A stretch of 64,000 nucleotides of DNA from an uncultured Parabacteroides sp. (GTDB taxonomy: Bacteria > Bacteroidota > Bacteroidia > Bacteroidales > Tannerellaceae). Below are positions 30,561-39,113 of this stretch, piece after piece; the stretch's first letter is position 1; each line of letters starts with the position of its first letter. The position numbers and the translations under genes were made by a program. Location of the stretch: assembly GCF_947855115.1 (NCBI RefSeq), contig NZ_CANTZW010000009.1:62001-126000 (forward strand). The letters are read 5' to 3'. The notes under the pieces were generated by a model that did not search any database, had not been told where the DNA came from, and saw only the letters and a program-made list of their open reading frames with translations.

Positions 30561-31488
30561 GGCTCTTGTTGTTACGGATATTTTTCCAAAAACGACCTTT
30601 CCTATATTTTCCCGTGTAAGGATCTTTGGATTTCCACACTTTCCAAGCGATACCCACGATGAAGTCCTCCGGTATAAGCCCGAGATATCGCGAGTCTCGG
30701 GAGTTTTCGGTTTTATCTCCCGCCACGAAGTAATAGTTGTTTTGGAATTGATAGTGCTCTATGATTTCGTTCCCCCTATAAGCCTTATTCTCTTTCCATG
30801 ATATAGAATCTTTTGATTCCCACTCGATCATTTGTTTGTATAGCTTATAATTCGTTTGATTCACGGTGATTCTATCACCTCTTCGGGGAATATACAGAGG
30901 ACCGAAATCATGAACGTTCCAATTGAATGTAGAATCAAAAGGGAAACAACGGTAGACACCGTCCGGCATCCGATCCGCTTTTTGTCTGGATAGGTTCGCT
31001 TGACTTTCCACATTCCCCAAAGGCTCTTTCGTATGGTTGTTTCGGTAGAATCCCTGTTCGATCCGGATGGAGTCTCCCGGTAACCCGAGGCAGCGTTTGA
31101 TATAATATTGCATGATGTGCATTTCGATCCGCTCCCATGAATAGGGATGCGGGTAGTTGAATACGAGAATATCATTCCGTTTGATTTGCCCGGCTCCGGG
31201 TACCCTGTATATATCTACCTGCTTCCCTTTCATAGATGCGAAAATATTGAATAGCCTAGGTCCGGCTATCCATTTGTTTACTAATACTTGATCTCCGGTT
31301 TGGAGTTGAGGCTCCATGGAATCGGAAGGGATTTTGAACGTGCTGAAACAGAAGATGAGGAAGAATGCGTATATGCAACCAATACCAAATACCCCATAAA
31401 GTATAAGTGTCAGATATCGTAACATCTGATTTATAGTTGTTTTGTATATACGTTTTTCTATTCCCATTCTTTTATGTTTATGCCTCAT
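30553..31488 (-). CDS. Signal peptidase I (S26 family)
   Basis: N-terminal TM; FKIPSDSMEPQLQTGDQVLVNKW and YYIKRCLGLPGDSI catalytic Ser/Lys boxes; VAGDKTENSRDSRYLGLIPEDFIVG. Confidence 0.9.
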   Translation of the reverse strand: MRHKHKRMGIEKRIYKTTINQMLRYLTLILYGVFGIGCIYAFFLIFCFSTFKIPSDSMEPQLQTGDQVLVNKWIAGPRLFNIFASMKGKQVDIYRVPGAGQIKRNDILVFNYPHPYSWERIEMHIMQYYIKRCLGLPGDSIRIEQGFYRNNHTKEPLGNVESQANLSRQKADRMPDGVYRCFPFDSTFNWNVHDFGPLYIPRRGDRITVNQTNYKLYKQMIEWESKDSISWKENKAYRGNEIIEHYQFQNNYYFVAGDKTENSRDSRYLGLIPEDFIVGIAWKVWKSKDPYTGKYRKGRFWKNIRNNKSHE

Positions 31489-31520
31489 TTCCTAAATCCA
31501 AATTCTTTGGATATCAGTCA

Positions 31521-32573
31521 TCAATAGTCGAACACTACGATATGATATTCCGGATCATCACTGATACCATAGATCTTCCGTTTTTGATTGTCTACAGCGA
31601 TGGAGGAGACTCCTTGGTCTAATGTGTAATGGCATTCAAGGCTACCGTCCCATCCGATTACAAATAATTCTTTGCATAATATATTGTAATTAGGCTCTGT
31701 CACCATTTTTCCATTATAAAGAACAAATAAACTATTCCCCACGTTTACAGGGCTATAAAAAGCGTCTCTATAAGTTTGCGGGCTCGCTTTACTTCCGATA
31801 ATGTCTCCATCCCTAAATTCTTTGAAAACAGATGCGAAATGATCCGGTCCCCGTAATTGTTTTTCCAAGGTCCCGTTCACGTTATAGATGCAAATTAAAT
31901 CAGTGAAGTAGTGAGTGATTGCAACCTTCTCTTTTCGGTTGGTGGTTAGGTCTGCCCGAAACGCATTGATTAATTCGGCAGGAGTATACTCCTGCTCAGT
32001 TTTAGGATAAGTACCGAAATCCATCGTTTTCTTACCTGTTTGATCAAAAAGGAATCCAGGACTCGTCTCTTGATAGGATACGCCTAAGAACCCGTTGCCC
32101 AAGCTTCGAATATTGCTCCATAGCGGTTTTGTATCTAGGGAGATACGGCTGGCGTATTCCGGTTCTTTTCCACTGGTAAATTCCGGGATAGAGTAAGTGA
32201 AAATCGTAGAGGTCATCATATCAAAAATGACTACGGAATCGTTCCGATTGACGAAACATGGTGTCATCATCTCTTTAGGCCCTTGTCCTACAGGAATACA
32301 TTCTCCTTCCTTATGTGCCGTATTGAGGTTGAAGATGTGGAATTGTTTTTCCGCCCCTTGATTGCAAGTAACTAGGAAGGAGTCGAATAATTGGATTTGT
32401 GAAGGTCGTAAAATAAGACTGTCAAATTCAATAGTTTTTCCGGATAGTGATTTTCGGACTTTGAAATCACTTCTCTGGAAAGTTATGTTTTTGTCATCTT
32501 GTTTTTGATCATCGGTACAAGCGATGAATCCTAATAGGATGAGTGAAAGATGTAAGATAATGTATTTCTTCAT
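31521..32573 (-). CDS. 6-bladed beta-propeller lipoprotein
   Basis: Lipobox LLGFIAC; propeller family traits; neighbour of an NVEALA gene. Confidence 0.7.
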   Translation of the reverse strand: MKKYIILHLSLILLGFIACTDDQKQDDKNITFQRSDFKVRKSLSGKTIEFDSLILRPSQIQLFDSFLVTCNQGAEKQFHIFNLNTAHKEGECIPVGQGPKEMMTPCFVNRNDSVVIFDMMTSTIFTYSIPEFTSGKEPEYASRISLDTKPLWSNIRSLGNGFLGVSYQETSPGFLFDQTGKKTMDFGTYPKTEQEYTPAELINAFRADLTTNRKEKVAITHYFTDLICIYNVNGTLEKQLRGPDHFASVFKEFRDGDIIGSKASPQTYRDAFYSPVNVGNSLFVLYNGKMVTEPNYNILCKELFVIGWDGSLECHYTLDQGVSSIAVDNQKRKIYGISDDPEYHIVVFDY

Positions 32574-32587
32574 GATACTGATTTTTT

Positions 32588-32750
32588 AAGGAGGGCATGC
32601 CAAATTAAGGGATTGAACATATTTTCTTCTTGCTCAAGATACCTAGAGTCTATGAAATACAAATTAAAAATCAATGAGAAAACATCTGCATTCCATTGAT
32701 TTACCGACTGTATTCCATTGTGATTTTTTTCGTTTTGGCACACCCTCCTT
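32588..32750 (-). other. Long-range RNA stem bracketing the NVEALA1/propeller intergenic region
   Basis: Minus-strand AAGGAGGGTGTGCCAAA pairs over 17 positions (including two G-U wobbles) with TTTGGCATGCCCTCCTT. Confidence 0.6.
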
Positions 32751-32760
32751 TGATTAAATT

Positions 32761-32991
32761 TTAGTTCCAACGTCCCGGTATGTAAGTGGATGTCCCATCG
32801 GAATATTTGATAATACATCCTCCCCCAGAGTAACTGCAATATCCGCTTCCTCCTTCCCCGCTAGCCAATGCCTCCACATTGTCAAGCGTTAGGTCAGAAA
32901 GCTTGATGTCGTTTTCACTCTGGTTGATGTTCCATGCCGCAGCTACTGCTACGACTGCCATTACGGCTATTCCTAAAATCTTTTTTCTCAT
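32761..32991 (-). CDS. NVEALA-family small peptide 1
   Basis: 76 aa; N-terminal hydrophobic signal, LDNVEALASGEGGSG motif, Cys/Gly-rich tail YCSYSGGGC. Confidence 0.85.
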   Translation of the reverse strand: MRKKILGIAVMAVVAVAAAWNINQSENDIKLSDLTLDNVEALASGEGGSGYCSYSGGGCIIKYSDGTSTYIPGRWN

Positions 32992-33140
32992 GATATTTCT
33001 TTTTTATAGTTTATGTTTTTAAGAATTTAATCTCTTGCTTACTATTCTTCTGCAAGATAAGGATATTCTCGAATCCCTCTTTCAATTTAATTTACTACTT
33101 TTGTGTCACCTCCTTTCTGCTTCATGAGTAAAAGTGGGGT

Positions 33141-33186
33141 GGGAGGCTTGCTTGTGATCGTTCCAATATATCCGGCAAGCTCTCCC
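33141..33186 (-). other. Stem-loop between the DUF1573 gene and NVEALA1
   Basis: Minus-strand GGGAG-a-GCTTGC / GCAAGC-CTCCC. Confidence 0.5.
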
Positions 33187-33197
33187 TTCTCTTTTAT

Positions 33198-34052
33198 TTA
33201 TTGAGCCATCCCCCGAATGTTTAATTTTATCAGTTGATTCGTATTGCATTTCACGGTAATCGTCTCGTCAAAGACTCCTTTGTCTTTCGGTGTCATGATG
33301 GCTCTTACTTGAAGGGTCTCACCCGACTTGGCGGGATGTTTGTCAAAAGATGGGCGGGCACAGCCGCAAGTTGTAGCCGCGTCTAGTATGACTAACGGGT
33401 TGTTTCCTGTGTTTGTTAATCGGAAAACAGCTTCTTTGCTTTCTCCCATTTGGATAGTTCCTAGCTGTATGGATGCCTCTTCCACTTTCACGGTGGTTTG
33501 TATTTGTGAAGCGGGTTGTTTTCCGGTGATCTCTTTTAGGTATAGCTCCCGGATATTCGGGTTGTGGATAGGATTTCCTATCACTACGACCTTATTGTCC
33601 TTATCCAATAGGAAGGTTTGAAATCTGCCATCGGCCGGGAAATGATTTAGTTCGTTCAGCTTGTCGGATTGATCCAGACAGATAGGTTTGTCGAAATTGT
33701 CTTTTTTCAATAGATACCGTATTTCTTTCTTATCATCGGACTGGAAGAAAAACAGGAATGGAACCGTTCCTTGGGTAATGGAGTCGGTGTATTGAATCAG
33801 TTCTTTCCATCGGTGCAGTTGGAGTTTGCAACTGGTACATCCTATGGAATCCACGAAAACCAGCACCTTGTGGGGTGATTTTGGCAGGGTGAAGTCTACC
33901 GTATCGGTTGCAAACCGTGTAAAGACCATGTTTTGCGGAAATCGTATCTCTTTTCCTTGCCATTCGGATACCAAATGCTTGATCTCGTCTTTTTTCTTGT
34001 CTTGGCAAGCTGGAAGGAATAATAATAGTATGATTAGATTTAAGTATTTCAT
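33198..34052 (-). CDS. Thioredoxin-like plus DUF1573-domain lipoprotein
   Basis: Lipobox LLFLPAC; VFVDSIGCTSCKLQL CxxC; C-terminal DUF1573 motif IQLGTIQMGESKEAVFRLTNTGNNPLVILDAATTCGCARP. Confidence 0.8.
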   Translation of the reverse strand: MKYLNLIILLLFLPACQDKKKDEIKHLVSEWQGKEIRFPQNMVFTRFATDTVDFTLPKSPHKVLVFVDSIGCTSCKLQLHRWKELIQYTDSITQGTVPFLFFFQSDDKKEIRYLLKKDNFDKPICLDQSDKLNELNHFPADGRFQTFLLDKDNKVVVIGNPIHNPNIRELYLKEITGKQPASQIQTTVKVEEASIQLGTIQMGESKEAVFRLTNTGNNPLVILDAATTCGCARPSFDKHPAKSGETLQVRAIMTPKDKGVFDETITVKCNTNQLIKLNIRGMAQ

Positions 34053-34064
34053 GATATTTTGTCG

Positions 34065-35114
34065 TTATATTTTAAATGAAAGAATCGGATCGTTGCTGTT
34101 TACATCCGTGGCAAGGATCGTCCCTGTATCCTCATCTACGTCGATACCGTAAATGGCATGGTCGAGCACATATTTCCGGACGGGGTTCCCTTTGAGGTCG
34201 AATACATAGATATATCGTCCTCCATCCTCCATCTCTTCCCCTCGTAGGTAGGCTTGTTCGATATCTTTGAAGCTACGACCATGGAATACGGCGTAAATGA
34301 AATGGTCTGTGATATGGACATCGCTGAATCCCATGATGCCGGTTGGAATTCCCTCCGATCGTGAGATTGCGAATTGAGGTTCTCCATTAGGTCCGTATCG
34401 TACGGTTTGTGTAGTATCTGTGAAGTTGTATATTTCTAATGCCTCTCCTAGTTGGGTTGCCATGACCAAGATGCCTTTTGGGGGATTATAGTCGAAGAAG
34501 CTTCGCCACGCTTGCGCCAATGCCGGGCGTGCGATGTCTTCATAATTATTTTCGGTTGGGATCTGGTTAGTGGAGTGAATCCATTTCCCTTCTCGGTCTG
34601 TCCACTTTTGTCTATATTCGCCGAGATAGTCAGATACTAAAAAGCCCGATTCCATCGGGTAAAAGTCCAATGCCCTAACCAGCCGCTTGTCCATATCGAT
34701 CGTTTCTACGGGGATGATGTTGTTCATATTTTGTTCAATCTTCCACCGGGTTGTTCGCATTTTGTTCGCATCAAGCGTCCAGATAGAATCCTTGGAGATA
34801 AACCGGAAGCAATCTGCCGATACCATTTCTTCGGGTCCCTCGCCTCGTTTGCCAAACGATGTCATATATTCCCATTCGGGGTAAGAGAAGGCATGGAAGA
34901 AATAATCTACGTTGTGCAAGTCCATGATAATAGCGATACCATCCTTGACCGCTATCCGGAATGGATAGCGGAACAAGGCGGTATCTAGGTGGATAACCTG
35001 CGCATTTAATGCCTTTTCATCGGGAAAATCCTCGTAGCGGGGGAAGTGCCGTGAGGATTCCGAACAGGATACCAGACTACCTATTAATAGAACTATGTAT
35101 ACGTAGTAGCTCAT
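34065..35114 (-). CDS. 6-bladed beta-propeller lipoprotein
   Basis: Lipobox LLIGSLVSC; DYFFHAFSYPEWEYMTSFGKRGEGPEEM propeller motif. Confidence 0.75.
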   Translation of the reverse strand: MSYYVYIVLLIGSLVSCSESSRHFPRYEDFPDEKALNAQVIHLDTALFRYPFRIAVKDGIAIIMDLHNVDYFFHAFSYPEWEYMTSFGKRGEGPEEMVSADCFRFISKDSIWTLDANKMRTTRWKIEQNMNNIIPVETIDMDKRLVRALDFYPMESGFLVSDYLGEYRQKWTDREGKWIHSTNQIPTENNYEDIARPALAQAWRSFFDYNPPKGILVMATQLGEALEIYNFTDTTQTVRYGPNGEPQFAISRSEGIPTGIMGFSDVHITDHFIYAVFHGRSFKDIEQAYLRGEEMEDGGRYIYVFDLKGNPVRKYVLDHAIYGIDVDEDTGTILATDVNSNDPILSFKI

Positions 35115-35122
35115 GTTTTATT

Positions 35123-35341
35123 TTAACGGTTGTATATATATTTGTAATATCCTCCATTACATGATAGAGAACCAGCCCCAAAACAGGCTCCGGATCCACT
35201 TTCACCGGAAGCTAGCGCTTCAATATTAGAAAAAGTAAGATCTGTGAAATTTTGTTTTCCTTCTTTCAAAAGAAAATACGAAGCACACAAGGCACAAATG
35301 AAAATGATAGCGAAAGCTTTCTTGAAAGTAATTTGTTTCAT
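35123..35341 (-). CDS. NVEALA-family small peptide 2
   Basis: 72 aa; signal-like N-terminus, FSNIEALASGESGSG, tail with two Cys. Confidence 0.85.
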   Translation of the reverse strand: MKQITFKKAFAIIFICALCASYFLLKEGKQNFTDLTFSNIEALASGESGSGACFGAGSLSCNGGYYKYIYNR

Positions 35342-35360
35342 GTCGTTTCTAATTTTATTA

Positions 35361-35418
35361 CAAACGTACGACTTGGTATTTAGATAGCCTATCTTTTTAG
35401 ATGACTTTTAGCTGACAG
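35361..35418 (-). promoter_or_regulatory. NVEALA2 promoter with tandem 11-bp operator
   Basis: Minus strand CTGTCAGCTAAAA-GTCATCTAAAA-N26-TACGTTTG. Confidence 0.75.
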
Positions 35419-35504
35419 TTGAAAAATAAGCCATTAGTCTACCTATAGTCATCTATTCATCTTGCGAGTTGAATGAATTTATTCGTAGAAAGGGATGGAA
35501 AATG

Positions 35505-35512
35505 TATCTTTG
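35505..35512 (+). promoter_or_regulatory. -7 element of the regulator promoter
   Basis: TATCTTTG upstream of 35534. Confidence 0.55.
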
Positions 35513-35533
35513 TAGTTTCAACGAAAAATAATA

Positions 35534-36535
35534 ATGGAAAAGCAAAATTGGAAATTTTATTGGAAGTGGAGTGTCTTTGTTCTGATGACGATGCTTTGCT
35601 TGTTGTCTTTTTATAAATCATACCACAATGTAAAGTATGAATTACAAGAAGAGTCTCAAACTTTATTTCAGCAGGCAGTTCAAGATGATACAAATAGGCG
35701 GATAAAAGATTTAGGTGATGCTTTTTGTTTTTCCTATTCAGGCGCTAATCAATTGGAACGAGATAGCATTACAATCAAGACTGCCGATACGATTATACAT
35801 ATGAAGAATAATAAGGAGGTGGCACGGAGGATGTCTTCACAGGAGAAGTCTGATTTTTGCCTCCAACATTATTTGTCCATGGAGAATCCGATTCAAGTAA
35901 CCTTACTGGATAGCGCTTTTCGTGCATCTTTGTATGAACATGCGATTTCGGCTCAGACCGTAACTTGTTATACCTTTATAGACAAGACGGAATGTAGCTC
36001 TTCAGATACTTTCTTTTATCGATCTTTCATACCATTAAAAGAAATTGTTTTTGGAGCGAATCGGACGATCGTTTTACAAGCGTTTGTTCAATTTCCTTTC
36101 CTTTATATAGTAGGTGAAGTGTTTTTGCGAAATATATTTTGGATTCTGGCAATGGTTATTCTCTGGGTTATCGCGATTGTCTTGACATGGAAAAGACCAA
36201 GGATAAATATCTTACCGCTACAAGAAGCACCTAAAGAGATAATACAAATAACAGAAGATATCTTGTTCGATGAAACACATGGCGTATTGCATTATCATGG
36301 GCATCGCATAGAGTTAGCGAATCAACGGCTGAAACTGTTTTGTATTTTATTAGAACATAAAGGATATTTCATTGAGTCTAATCGGCTGAAAGAAGAAATC
36401 TGGCCGGATGGAAGTGTGTCCAAAGACGCTCTTACCGCTACGGCTAAAAGGCTTAAAGAGGATTTGTCTCCTATTCCGGATCTGGTGATTGAGAGTGCTC
36501 GGGGGCATGGCTATGTGCTGAAGTGTGGTGGGTAG
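35534..36535 (+). CDS. Membrane-anchored winged-helix transcriptional regulator (OmpR/PhoB-type DNA-binding domain)
   Basis: Two TM segments flank a ~150-aa extracytoplasmic region; C-terminal HRIELANQRLKLFCILLEHKGYFIESNRLKEEIWPDGSVSKDALTATAKRLKEDL...ARGHGYVLK. Confidence 0.8.
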   Translation: MEKQNWKFYWKWSVFVLMTMLCLLSFYKSYHNVKYELQEESQTLFQQAVQDDTNRRIKDLGDAFCFSYSGANQLERDSITIKTADTIIHMKNNKEVARRMSSQEKSDFCLQHYLSMENPIQVTLLDSAFRASLYEHAISAQTVTCYTFIDKTECSSSDTFFYRSFIPLKEIVFGANRTIVLQAFVQFPFLYIVGEVFLRNIFWILAMVILWVIAIVLTWKRPRINILPLQEAPKEIIQITEDILFDETHGVLHYHGHRIELANQRLKLFCILLEHKGYFIESNRLKEEIWPDGSVSKDALTATAKRLKEDLSPIPDLVIESARGHGYVLKCGG

Positions 36536-36600
36536 GTTTTACAAGGTGGGTTAGTGTATTTTTTTGAATGTTTATATTCTTCTCGACTTAGTCTTCTAAA

Positions 36601-36655
36601 AAACACGTACGTGAATTTTTAGAAACACGTACGACTTTTAGTAAAAACACGTACG
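36601..36655. repeat. Three tandem AAACACGTACG repeats, 22-bp period
   Basis: Copies at 36601, 36623, 36645. Confidence 0.85.
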
Positions 36656-36773
36656 AGTTTTTTGGAAAATATAATGATATTTTTATATGTTGATTATCAG
36701 TCGTTTATGGATGAGATTGAAATTGTTTACTTGTTGTAATTAATTTAATATGGTTCTCATGGAATAATAAAGA

Positions 36774-38756
36774 TTACCACCAAACTTGTTTGTCATTTTC
36801 ATATGTGAATATGCGTTCTTCTTCCCCTTTGGTTAAGTCTTTTAACAACAAGAGAGCATTGTCTGGTACATTTGTATAGGTTAGCTTTGATTCAATAGCT
36901 CTTTGTTGGCCTAATGACATCCAATGGTTATATTCCCAATAGAATAGCTCATATAGATCACTTGCGCAGATGTTATTATCGTCGTTTCTTGGCGTATAAA
37001 TGATCTTATTGATAGATACCGGTTTGTTAAAGTCCAAGCCTACCCATGGATAATCAACCGTAGAAGGGGCTTCATAGTAAGTTAGGATATCTTTGTCAAA
37101 TACTTTGGATTTATCCATTGGCATAGTATCGTAACGAACCGAGGCATTTGTTCCAATGATTGTGCCGGTTAATTCTTTTTCCTCCTTGTCTGAGTAGAAA
37201 GCGAGTTCGGCTAGATTACAACCCTTGTTTTTTGCTGATACATAGCGCCAATAGCGATATGTTTTTTGAGGTTTTATCTCGAAAGAATCTGCGGACAATA
37301 ACCAATGAGAAATCGTATGTATTGTATCAGGATCGGAGAAATCCGGATTATTGGAAGCTTCAAAATGTCCTCCGGTGAGAGTTTTTGCATAATCGAAAAT
37401 ATGTTTTGCGAGATAGTATTTCCTAGATAATATAACTTTCTTTCGTTTACTGGTATCTGCATGTAGATATTTTATTCTACCTCGTGAATCAAGTATGAAT
37501 GGATCTGTGATAGGATGAATACCTTGATTGTCATAATAAAGTGGGAGATAGGCAATATCTTTTCCTATTTCATTGAAGTAACAAACTTTTCCTTTTTGTG
37601 TACCGTAACATATAGGTACCCATTTCTGATTGTCGAAAACGGCTAGGTAGGCATGTTTATGGTTTCGTTTTCTTTGTGTTGGAATCATGATATCACAAGT
37701 TTTCATGTATTCGGTGGTAACATCTTTCATGAAAATATTCCGGAAGAGGTCGGGCACGACCTCTTCGGTTGTATTCAGCTTTACGAGATCTTGATTAATA
37801 GCGTATGTTCGCCTATACACTTTGGCCATCTTCTGGCTAGGTTTATGCAGTATATCCGGATCTGTTTTTGTCTCGCATCCTCCAAACGCTAGATTCTTTC
37901 CTGTATTATCTAAAAGTACATTCCAATAATGCCCCATCGAGCGGAAAGGCCATTGTGGTGTGAAATCTAGCATGACGGGAATTCCTATGCTTCTCATCAT
38001 AGCTAACGCTATTAACGAGAATTGATTACAAGTGCCGAATGATATCATGCTCCTAGTGGAGGTTTTTGCTATGAACGGAATGGAATATACCGAGTTTTCA
38101 GGAACTAATTTCTTCTCTAAAAACTGATTGATATGCTTACAAGCCCAAAATGCTGAGTTTTGCATATCGGAAGAATAGCTGAAATCGTTGAGTTCTGTTA
38201 ATGTCGTAGAATCTATTTGTTGATACATGCCAGTCCTCCAATCCTCCAGTACATCCATGGTTCCGATAGAGTAGGGCAATAGGTATTCACAGAAGTCATC
38301 AAAATTTAAATGTCGGCTCCAAGGGGCATCTTCCCATAGGTGGAAAGCCTGCTCGATATTTTGAATAAGAAAATCAGCTGTAATTATACGAATGTCTTCT
38401 TGTATCGGGAATGAGGTGTTCTCGTAGATTTTAGAGGTTCTATCAATACGATTGGCAAGATAAGGTGTATCATGATAACGCCCCTCTTTTTGTGTTTGAA
38501 GTATTATAGAGTCAATCTGTTTATTATATGTGTTGGTGATTTTCCCACAATAAGAATAATGCCCGGGCATATTCTTAATAAGAAAGCAAGCTGCACGGTA
38601 TTTCAAGGAATCATTTTTGTAATGTTCCAATACCTGTTCTAATTCACGGCGGTTTTCGCCTGCTCTTTCAAGAGCGAATGAGAGTTGTCTGTCTTCTTTG
38701 AAATTATGACAAGAGACTAAACTATATATAAGTAGCGTGATCCAAAAGAGTTTCAT
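36774..38756 (-). CDS. Transglutaminase-like lipoprotein with C-terminal discoidin-like domain
   Basis: Paralogue of 29151-30560 (ALERAGENRRELEQVLEHYKNDSLKYRAACFLIKNM); GTCNQFSLIALAMMRSIGIPVMLDFTPQWPFRSMGHYWNVLLD; VGLDFNKPVSINKIIYTPRNDDNN discoidin-like. Confidence 0.75.
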   Translation of the reverse strand: MKLFWITLLIYSLVSCHNFKEDRQLSFALERAGENRRELEQVLEHYKNDSLKYRAACFLIKNMPGHYSYCGKITNTYNKQIDSIILQTQKEGRYHDTPYLANRIDRTSKIYENTSFPIQEDIRIITADFLIQNIEQAFHLWEDAPWSRHLNFDDFCEYLLPYSIGTMDVLEDWRTGMYQQIDSTTLTELNDFSYSSDMQNSAFWACKHINQFLEKKLVPENSVYSIPFIAKTSTRSMISFGTCNQFSLIALAMMRSIGIPVMLDFTPQWPFRSMGHYWNVLLDNTGKNLAFGGCETKTDPDILHKPSQKMAKVYRRTYAINQDLVKLNTTEEVVPDLFRNIFMKDVTTEYMKTCDIMIPTQRKRNHKHAYLAVFDNQKWVPICYGTQKGKVCYFNEIGKDIAYLPLYYDNQGIHPITDPFILDSRGRIKYLHADTSKRKKVILSRKYYLAKHIFDYAKTLTGGHFEASNNPDFSDPDTIHTISHWLLSADSFEIKPQKTYRYWRYVSAKNKGCNLAELAFYSDKEEKELTGTIIGTNASVRYDTMPMDKSKVFDKDILTYYEAPSTVDYPWVGLDFNKPVSINKIIYTPRNDDNNICASDLYELFYWEYNHWMSLGQQRAIESKLTYTNVPDNALLLLKDLTKGEEERIFTYENDKQVWW

Positions 38757-38830
38757 TCGTTTTATTTGTTCTTTTTGCGAAGGACGGTGTTTTAATAGAT
38801 TGCTCGTTTCATATCGTATTTAATTTTTCA

Positions 38831-38888
38831 CAAACATAAGTTTATTCCTTTTCATGGCCAATTGTTTTAGCTGACTTTTAGCTGACAG
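38831..38888 (-). promoter_or_regulatory. Transglutaminase-gene promoter with tandem 11-bp operator
   Basis: Minus strand CTGTCAGCTAAAA-GTCAGCTAAAA-N26-TATGTTTG. Confidence 0.75.
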
Positions 38889-38897
38889 GCAAAAAAT

Positions 38898-38981
38898 GAG
38901 GGTTTGTCTCCTATTCCGGGTTTGGTGATAGAGAGTGCTCGGGGTAAAGGATATTCACTAAAGATCGTTTCGGGAGAGTAA
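38898..38981 (+). pseudogene. 3'-end remnant of a paralogue of the winged-helix regulator
   Basis: EGLSPIPGLVIESARGKGYSLKIVSGE* versus EDLSPIPDLVIESARGHGYVLKCGG* at the end of 35534-36535. Confidence 0.85.
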
Positions 38982-39041
38982 ATTCTCCAGCTCAACGTTC
39001 ATTTGATGGTTTATTTGTGCGATGAGCTTGCTATCGGCAGT

Positions 39042-39113
39042 AGTACTGACTTGGCTAAGTAATATATACTGTGTCGGGCAAGTCAGTATATATAACTTAG
39101 CCAAATCAGTATT
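39042..39113. repeat. ~30-bp-arm inverted repeat
   Basis: AGTACTGACTTGGCTAAGTAATATATACTG / CAGTATATATAACTTAGCCAAATCAGTATT. Confidence 0.8.

Noticed and set aside
33080-33130. Mini-ORF MKQKGGDTKVVN with a perfect Shine-Dalgarno-like AAAGGAGGTGA
   Set aside because: Only 12 codons, and the SD-like sequence is inside the ORF rather than before a start; kept only as similarity to the intergenic stem arm.
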